The notes under the pieces: model-generated
The model's input: only the letters and a program-made list of their open reading frames with translations
Database searches by the model: none
Told to the model about the DNA's origin: nothing
Source: Streptomyces sp. WZ-12
Lineage (GTDB): Bacteria; Actinomycetota; Actinomycetes; Streptomycetales; Streptomycetaceae
Direction of reading: 5' to 3'
Assembly (NCBI RefSeq): GCF_028898845.1
Contig: NZ_CP118574.1
Location: 6,545,001-6,609,000, forward strand
Length of the DNA stretch: 64,000 bases
Shown: in pieces, positions 56,205-64,000 of the stretch
Layout of the letters: each line of letters opens with the position of its first letter
Position numbering within the stretch: position 1 is the first letter of the stretch
Made by a program: the position numbers and the translations under genes

Positions 56205-56861
56205 CTACCAGCCGCGCTCCCGCCACTCGGCGAGGTGCGGCCGCTCGTCGCCGAGCGTGGTGTCGGCGCCGTGGCCCGGATAGACCCAGGTCTCGTCCGG
56301 CAACTCGTCGAAGAGCTTGCGCTGCACGCCGTCCAGCAGGCTGGCGAACCGCTCCGCGCTGCCCCAGGTGTTGCCCACCCCGCCGGGGAAGAGGCAGTCC
56401 CCGGTGAAGACGTGCGGGTGGCCGTGCGGGTCGTCGTAGACCAGCGCGATGCTGCCCGGGGTGTGCCCGACCAGATGGCGCGCGGTCAGCCGGACCCGCC
56501 CCACGGTGAGGACGTCGCCGTCGTCGACCAGGACGTCGGTGGGGACGGGGATGCCCTCGGCGTCGTACCGCCCCGCGTACGTCCGTGCGCCGGTCGCGTC
56601 GACGACCTCGCGCAGCGCGCCCCAGTGGTCGCCGTGCTGGTGCGTGGTGACCACGGACGCGAGGCCGCTGTCGCCGACCAGGGTGAGCAGCGTGTGCGGC
56701 TCGGCGGCCGCGTCGATCAGAAGCTGTTCGTCGGTGGCACGACAGCGCAGCACATAGGCGTTGTTGTTGGTGGGACCGACCGCGACCTTCGAGATCATCA
56801 GGTCGGTCAGCTCGTGCACGTCGGCCGGTCCGCCGACCTTCACTGCTCCGCTGTAGGTCAT
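56205..56861 (-). CDS. MBL-fold hydrolase (glyoxalase II-like)
   Basis: A 218-aa metallo-beta-lactamase-fold hydrolase. It has the metal-binding motif VVTTHQHGDHWGAL, an aspartate in VFTGDCLFPGGVGNTWGS, and a distal histidine in VYPGHGADTTLG. The N-terminal VGPTNNNAYVLRCRATDEQLLIDAAAEP fits hydroxyacylglutathione hydrolase-like enzymes. In actinobacteria, which use mycothiol instead of glutathione, such enzymes act on mycothiol thioesters or related compounds. It lies ten bases after the MDMPI-type gene, so the two form an operon. Start ATG 56861. Confidence 0.9.
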   Translation of the reverse strand: MTYSGAVKVGGPADVHELTDLMISKVAVGPTNNNAYVLRCRATDEQLLIDAAAEPHTLLTLVGDSGLASVVTTHQHGDHWGALREVVDATGARTYAGRYDAEGIPVPTDVLVDDGDVLTVGRVRLTARHLVGHTPGSIALVYDDPHGHPHVFTGDCLFPGGVGNTWGSAERFASLLDGVQRKLFDELPDETWVYPGHGADTTLGDERPHLAEWRERGW

Positions 56862-56871
56862 GACACCAACT

Positions 56872-57612
56872 CTAGAGCGGCGGGATCAGCGGCAGCGGAC
56901 CGCCGTGGGTCTCCAGCCGGCCGCCGTCGGAGCGCCCGGTCAGCCAGCCGACCAGATCCCGCGCCGGGCCGCGCACCACCACCGGCGCGGTGGGCGTGCC
57001 GTCGACGGAGTCCGCGCGCCCGGTGCGCCAGCGCCGGCCCTCGTCGGCGTGCAACTCCAGGGCCGGCAGGTCCGGGTGGCGGGCGAACTTGATCCCGGCG
57101 AGGAAGTCCAGCTCGCTGTCCACGAAGGCGGCCGGCAGGTGCTCGATGGTGTAGCCGACGCCCAGGTCGACGTGGTGCAACTCGACCTCGGTCAGCCGGC
57201 GCAGCGGCAGCCGGTCGGCCCGTTCGACGACGCCGTTGCGCATCTCGACCTCGTAGGCCCGACGGTCCTCGGGCAGGTCCCGCGCCGCCGCCGCGAAGCG
57301 GGCCGAGCTCTCCGCCAGGTCCGCGAGGTGCACCGCCAACGGGCGGTCGGCGCCCCGCTCGATGTCGCCGTTGCGGGCCTGAGCGCTCGCGTACATCGGC
57401 GTGCGGACACCCGTCCGGGCCCACGTCAGGAGATTGACCAGGGCGTCGGCGTTACGGGCCAGATGGGCCAGGACGTGGCCGCGGGTCCAGCCGGGGAGCA
57501 GTGACGGCTCGCCGACCGCGGCGTCGTCGAGCTTCCCCAGGGAGATCAGGAGGCGCTCGGTGGAGTCGTGGACGGCGGCCGTGTCGCGGGGGAAATCAGG
57601 AGCGATGGTCAT
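56872..57612 (-). CDS. Maleylpyruvate isomerase-family (mycothiol-dependent) enzyme
   Basis: A 246-aa protein of the MDMPI/DinB-like family. The N-terminal four-helix domain has the metal-binding pattern LLPGWTRGHVLAHLARNADALVNLL, with a downstream VELHHVDLGVG histidine pair. The C-terminal domain ends APVVVRGPARDLVGWLTGR. Such enzymes use mycothiol as cofactor for isomerisation or conjugation. The adjacent glyoxalase II-like gene, ten bases downstream, fits a thiol-linked detoxification pair. ATG 57612. Confidence 0.9.
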   Translation of the reverse strand: MTIAPDFPRDTAAVHDSTERLLISLGKLDDAAVGEPSLLPGWTRGHVLAHLARNADALVNLLTWARTGVRTPMYASAQARNGDIERGADRPLAVHLADLAESSARFAAAARDLPEDRRAYEVEMRNGVVERADRLPLRRLTEVELHHVDLGVGYTIEHLPAAFVDSELDFLAGIKFARHPDLPALELHADEGRRWRTGRADSVDGTPTAPVVVRGPARDLVGWLTGRSDGGRLETHGGPLPLIPPL

Positions 57613-57778
57613 GTCCCGACGCTAGCGCCGGGCGGCCGGATCCGGGAGGCGGACGGAGAGCTTCCGGCCGGATAAGGGGTGGTGCCGGTGGCACGGGTGG
57701 TGCGCGCGGGCGCGGAGGGGGCGGACGGAACGCGGGATTCCTGTCCCGGCGTCCGCCCGGTCCGCGCCCCGGGGCGCG

Positions 57779-59338
57779 TCAGCCCACCGGGACCGCGGTG
57801 GGCGCCCCGAACCACCGGGCCAGCGCCGCGTCCAACTCCCCGTAGGGGCCGGCGACATCGGACGCCCAGGCGGTGTAGCCGTCCGGTCGCACCAGGAGGC
57901 CGGCCAGGGCGGGCCGTTCCGGGCAGCGCGCCGTCAGGACCCGCACCCGGTCGCCGAGGCCGGCCGCCCGCCCGCGCAGCCCGGGATCGTCGGCGAGGTC
58001 GAGCAACAGGCCCGTGCCGGCGTGCAGATGGTCCGCCAGCCGGTGCCCGTCGGACAGCTCCAGGTCGGGGGCGCTGCGGCCGGTCAGCTCGTGCGTGCCG
58101 GGCAGGTCGTAGCGCTGCCAGACGCCGGAGATCTTCTTGGCGAAGTAGGTGGTGGCGTCGGACGTCCCGGCCAGTTCGGCGACCACCCGGCGCAGCGCGT
58201 CGCTGTGCGATCCGGGCCGCATCAGTGCCACTTGGGCCCGGGTCCACTCCAGCACCCACGCGCCGAGCGGCCGCCGTTCGACGGCGTAGCTGCCCAACAG
58301 CCCCTCCGGGGCCCGGCCGTGCACCGTGGCCGCCAGCTTCCAGCCGAGGTTCATCGCGTCCCCGAGGCCCAGGTTGAGCCCCTGGCCGCCGAACGGGGCG
58401 TGCACATGGGCCGCGTCGCCGGCCAGCAGCACCCGGCCGCGGCGGTACTCGGCCGCCTGCCGGGCGTTGTCGGTGAACCGGGTCGCCGAGCGCACCTTGG
58501 TGACCGTCACGTCCGGGACGCCGGAGACCCGGCGCAGCGCGCCCTGCAACTCCTCGGCACTGATGGCGGCTTCGCGGTCCGCCGGCGCCCCGTCGAACTC
58601 CACGGTGAGGATTCGGCCGGGCATCGGCCCGTGGGCGTACGTCCCGGTGGCGGTCCAGTTCCAGCCGGCCCCCAGGGCGTCGGCGCCGGTCAGCTCCACG
58701 ATGGCCTGGTGGCCGGTGATCGACGGCTCCGTCCCGGGGAACGGGATGCCGGCGAGCCGGCGGACCGTGCTGCGGCCGCCGTCGCAGCCCACCAACCAGC
58801 CGGCACGCAGCGGGCCTTGGGAGGTGTGGACGCGGACGGCCGCCGCGTCGTCGTCGGTGTCGAAGCCGGTGAGGGTCACCCCGCGGCGCACGGCGACGCC
58901 CAGTTCGGCGGCGCGGGCGGCGAGTATCCGCTCCAGCGCCTCCTGGGGGACCAGGCCGACCTCGCCGGCCGGGCCGCTGGTGCCGAAGTCCGGGTCCGAC
59001 TCGTCGAGCAACTCGCCGCGGAGCATGATGCCCGCGAAGTGCCCGGCGAACTTCGGCACCGGCTTCGTCAACGAGGCGCCGGCGGCCTGCCGTTGCCGGA
59101 CGAACGCGCCGAGGCCCGCCAGGGCGGTGCGCTGCGCCGCCGCCAACTGGGGCAGCAGCCCGCGCCGGTAGAGGGCCTCCACGCTGGGGGTGTTGAGGGA
59201 CCCCGCCTTGATCGTGGTGTCCACCTCGGTCAGCCGCTCCAGGACGATCACCGAGACGTCCGCCAGGGCCAGTTCGCAGGCGAGCAGCAGCCCCACCGGG
59301 CCGCCCCCCGCCACCACTACGTCCGCGTCATGTGTCAT
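57779..59338 (-). CDS. FAD-dependent aromatic monooxygenase (PheA/TfdB/RdmE type)
   Basis: A 519-aa flavoprotein hydroxylase. N-terminal dinucleotide fold ADVVVAGGGPVGLLLACELALADVSVIVLER, the DG fingerprint GWLVGCDGGRSTVRRLAGI, and the GD motif RVLLAGDAAHVHAPFGGQGLNLGLGDAMNLGWKLAA. A C-terminal thioredoxin-like domain (about residues 400-519) completes the family build. It hydroxylates an aromatic or polyketide substrate with NAD(P)H. The ATG at 59338 lies seven bases after TACACT, so it may be leaderless. It is divergent from a TetR gene across an AT-rich operator, a common arrangement for drug-responsive modifying enzymes. Confidence 0.92.
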   Translation of the reverse strand: MTHDADVVVAGGGPVGLLLACELALADVSVIVLERLTEVDTTIKAGSLNTPSVEALYRRGLLPQLAAAQRTALAGLGAFVRQRQAAGASLTKPVPKFAGHFAGIMLRGELLDESDPDFGTSGPAGEVGLVPQEALERILAARAAELGVAVRRGVTLTGFDTDDDAAAVRVHTSQGPLRAGWLVGCDGGRSTVRRLAGIPFPGTEPSITGHQAIVELTGADALGAGWNWTATGTYAHGPMPGRILTVEFDGAPADREAAISAEELQGALRRVSGVPDVTVTKVRSATRFTDNARQAAEYRRGRVLLAGDAAHVHAPFGGQGLNLGLGDAMNLGWKLAATVHGRAPEGLLGSYAVERRPLGAWVLEWTRAQVALMRPGSHSDALRRVVAELAGTSDATTYFAKKISGVWQRYDLPGTHELTGRSAPDLELSDGHRLADHLHAGTGLLLDLADDPGLRGRAAGLGDRVRVLTARCPERPALAGLLVRPDGYTAWASDVAGPYGELDAALARWFGAPTAVPVG

Positions 59339-59357
59339 GGCGTGGAGTGTAGTGACT

Positions 59358-59383
59358 AAAAATTTGTTTTGGGTACAATTTTT
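59358..59383. promoter_or_regulatory. AT-rich dyad, likely TetR operator
   Basis: AAAAATTTGT (59358-59367) is mirrored by ACAATTTTT (59375-59383) in the middle of the divergent promoter region. It overlaps TACAAT (59374-59379), the probable -10 of the TetR gene, and lies just upstream of the monooxygenase -10 (minus strand, 59351-59346). One bound repressor could control both genes. Confidence 0.6.
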
Positions 59384-59443
59384 TGGTTGCCCTCCTGTCG
59401 GGAGAGGCTGATGCCCTGCTGAGGGAGTGCGGAAGGGGAGAAG

Positions 59444-60178
59444 GTGGCCGGAAAGAAGGTGGCGGGGGAGTCGGTGCGGGGGAGTGCGGGCGCCGAGGGG
59501 GACGCCCAACTACCGCTGCGCGAGCGCAAGAAGCGGCTCACCCGGCAGCGGATCTCCGCGGTCGCGACGGAGCTCTTCCTCACGCGCGGCTTCGACGACG
59601 TCACCGTGGCCGAGGTGGCCCGCGCCGCCGAGGTCTCCACGATGACGGTCTTCAACTACTTCCCGCGCAAGGAGGACCTCTTCCTCGACCGGATCCCCGA
59701 GGCCGTCGAGCTGGCCGTGCGCGGGGTGCGGGAGCGCGGCGCGGACGAGACGCCGCTCGCCGCGCTGCGCCGGCTGGCGCTGGAGCTGTTCGCGCAGGGG
59801 CATCCGCTGGGCGGGCCGAAGGAGGGGTTCCAGTACTTCTGGCGCACCGTGCTCGACTCGCCCGCGCTGCGGGCCCGCGCCCGCGAGGCGGTCGAGGAGG
59901 TCGAGGGGGCGCTGGCCGGCGCGCTCGCCGAGGCGGCCGGCGGCGACCCCGCGCGGCCCGACCGGGACGCCCGGCTGGCCGCGGCGCTGATCGTCGCGGG
60001 GTGGCGGACGGTCTTCGTCGATGCCGCCGCCCGACAGCTGGCGGGTGACCCCGCGGACGCGGTCGCCGTTGACCACGAGGCAGTGATCCGGCACACGTTC
60101 GACGTACTGGAGCGGGCGCTGCCGGACGGAGGTCGGGGGCAGGTCGGTCGGAGTCGTCCCGCGCGCCGAACGGCGTAA
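59444..60178 (+). CDS. TetR-family transcriptional regulator
   Basis: A 244-aa regulator. After a basic leader, the TetR DNA-binding domain reads LTRQRISAVATELFLTRGFDDVTVAEVARAAEVSTMTVFNYFPRKEDLFLDR (about residues 33-85). The ligand domain is helical, with a late VDAAARQLAGDPADAVAVDHEAVIRHTFDVLERAL. The start is GTG 59444, preceded by GGGGAGAAG. It is divergent from the FAD monooxygenase and likely represses both itself and that gene through the shared dyad. Confidence 0.93.
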   Translation: MAGKKVAGESVRGSAGAEGDAQLPLRERKKRLTRQRISAVATELFLTRGFDDVTVAEVARAAEVSTMTVFNYFPRKEDLFLDRIPEAVELAVRGVRERGADETPLAALRRLALELFAQGHPLGGPKEGFQYFWRTVLDSPALRARAREAVEEVEGALAGALAEAAGGDPARPDRDARLAAALIVAGWRTVFVDAAARQLAGDPADAVAVDHEAVIRHTFDVLERALPDGGRGQVGRSRPARRTA

Positions 60179-60423
60179 GGGCTGGTCAACGCTTCGGGAA
60201 GGTTGTGGGGCCGTGACACGTTTGGGTGAAGGGGGCTTGCGAGGCCAGTAAATCGAATGCACGTGCTATAGGCTCGTGTGTGGCATCCCAACGACGCTGC
60301 CGCGGCGACCCCCATACCCTTGGGCGGGGGTCCCGCTCCGCTCCGCCGCCTCTGCTCGCTCACCGCGCGGCGGGCGCAGCCCCGTGGCTCCCGCCCCACT
60401 CTCCAAGAAAGGTGCCGACCGGC

Positions 60424-63546
<3,123 letters not shown>

Positions 63547-63579
63547 CAAGGGCGTCCGGCACACCGTCGCACCCACAGC

Positions 63580-63610
63580 GGGGCGGGGCTCCCTCCCGGA
63601 GCCCCGCCCC
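63580..63610. terminator. Terminator between uvrA and the sugar-kinase gene
   Basis: GGGGCGGGGCTCC (63580-63592) pairs perfectly with GGAGCCCCGCCCC (63598-63610) around CTCCC, between convergent genes. Confidence 0.9.
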
Positions 63611-63630
63611 CGCCGGTGCAACCGCCGCCC

Positions 63631-64000
63631 TCAGGCCGCCAGTTCGGCGGCGAACGGCGGCTCCGCGCCCGCGCGGGAGCAGGTGATCGCGGCCGCCCGG
63701 GCGGCGAAGCGGAGGATGTCCGCCCACTCCTCGCCGGTCAGCGCCGCGACCGCCGGATACGACAGCGCGTCATGGGCGTCCAGCCGGTGCAGCAGCGCCG
63801 CGTTGACGGTGTCGCCCGCGCCGATGGTGTCGACCACGGCGACCCGCTCACCGGGCACCGACACCTCGCCGCCGCCCCGGGTCAGCACCGTCAGCCCGTC
63901 GCCGCCGTGGGTGAGCACGATCGCCGCCGGCCCCGCCGCCAGCCACTCCCGGGCCGCCGCGAGCACCGCCGCCCGGTCGACGCCCGCCGCGGCCGGCGCC
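63631..64000 (-). CDS. PfkB-family carbohydrate kinase (5' end outside window)
   Basis: Only the C-terminal 122 residues are visible, and the frame runs off the right edge. The PfkB second signature is present: VVDTIGAGDTVNAALLHRL, where the aspartate of GAGD is the catalytic base. It is preceded by AAIVLTHGGDGLTVLTRGGGEVSVPG and followed by a helical end (AVAALTGEEWADILRFAARAAAITCSRAGAEPP). Such enzymes phosphorylate fructose, ribose or related sugars. The substrate cannot be told from this fragment. A PfkB kinase next to uvrA is usual in Streptomyces. Confidence 0.93.
   Translation of the reverse strand, partial: APAAAGVDRAAVLAAAREWLAAGPAAIVLTHGGDGLTVLTRGGGEVSVPGERVAVVDTIGAGDTVNAALLHRLDAHDALSYPAVAALTGEEWADILRFAARAAAITCSRAGAEPPFAAELAA

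Noticed and set aside
58469..58492. A TTGTCGGTG sequence on the plus strand.
   Set aside because: It lies inside the FAD monooxygenase gene, antisense, and the hexamer 8 bases on (CGCCGA) is not a -10.
60179..60423. LexA/SOS box or PafBC-type promoter upstream of uvrA.
   Set aside because: TCGAAT occurs near 60252, but the second half of a CGAAC-N4-GTTCG box is missing, and no TTGTC(A/G)GTG is present.

Overview
The window is from a high-GC actinomycete, almost certainly a Streptomyces. The reasons are very strong G/C preference at third codon positions, frequent GTG and TTG starts, actinobacterial families (ANTAR response regulator, DUF3068, a maleylpyruvate-isomerase/mycothiol-type enzyme, a SPW_0924-type micropeptide), and the gene order pyk, tRNA-Leu, pdtaR, polA, rpsA, coaE, uvrB, terC, uvrA. 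As far as I remember, that order is the conserved chromosomal-core order of Streptomyces, read here in reverse. Both ends of the window cut a gene.

Layout. 1-2.6 kb: the tail of a siderophore locus (PLP decarboxylase and N-hydroxylase). 2.7-7.0 kb: exported 5'-nucleotidase, SIMPL protein, pyruvate kinase. 7.0-8.7 kb: an HTH/LAGLIDADG protein beside tRNA-Leu(CAA), then PdtaR. 8.8-14.8 kb: thioesterase, FdhF-like oxidoreductase, polA. 14.8-22.7 kb: DUF4184 membrane protein, secreted transglycosylase, micropeptide, DUF3068 protein, HrpB helicase, methyltransferase. 23-28.5 kb: rpsA, PAC2 protein, coaE, cupin, TPR protein, DUF6343 protein. 28.9-42.3 kb is accessory: UvrD-like helicase, a coupled SNF2-SWIM-XPB-like operon, an NB-ARC/TPR STAND ATPase, and a glycosyl/glycerophosphotransferase-like gene that opens with a heptanucleotide repeat. 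42.4-47.9 kb: FAD oxidoreductase with a coupled small protein, quinone reductase, IclR-type regulator, a small Bell-like protein, a uridine-kinase-like protein. 48-63.6 kb: WGR/beta-propeller protein, MazF-like protein, DUF1697, ogt, glycerophosphodiesterase, uvrB, terC, metallo-hydrolase, MDMPI protein, FAD monooxygenase with divergent TetR, uvrA, and the end of a PfkB sugar kinase.

Two themes run through the window. First, seven copies of TTGTC(A/G)GTG are followed after exactly 8 bases by a -10-like hexamer. This is the actinobacterial RecA-independent DNA-damage promoter (RecA-NDp, PafBC-dependent). They precede polA, the SNF2 operon, the NB-ARC gene, the WGR gene, ogt and uvrB; one has no recognised target. 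Second, the NB-ARC protein (residues 13-35) and the small protein at 46801 (residues 117-141) share a peptide with the core HG-x-VIQ-(A/V)-G. This resembles the RHIM-like bacterial amyloid signalling motifs that link NLR-type sensors to HeLo/Bell-type cell-death effectors. I therefore suggest, as inference, a two-locus NLR-effector pair whose sensor gene is under DNA-damage control.

Many genes also look leaderless, with a TANNNT-like hexamer 6-7 bases before the start codon (pyk, coaE, cupin, uvrB, ogt, uridine-kinase-like, MazF-like, FAD monooxygenase).
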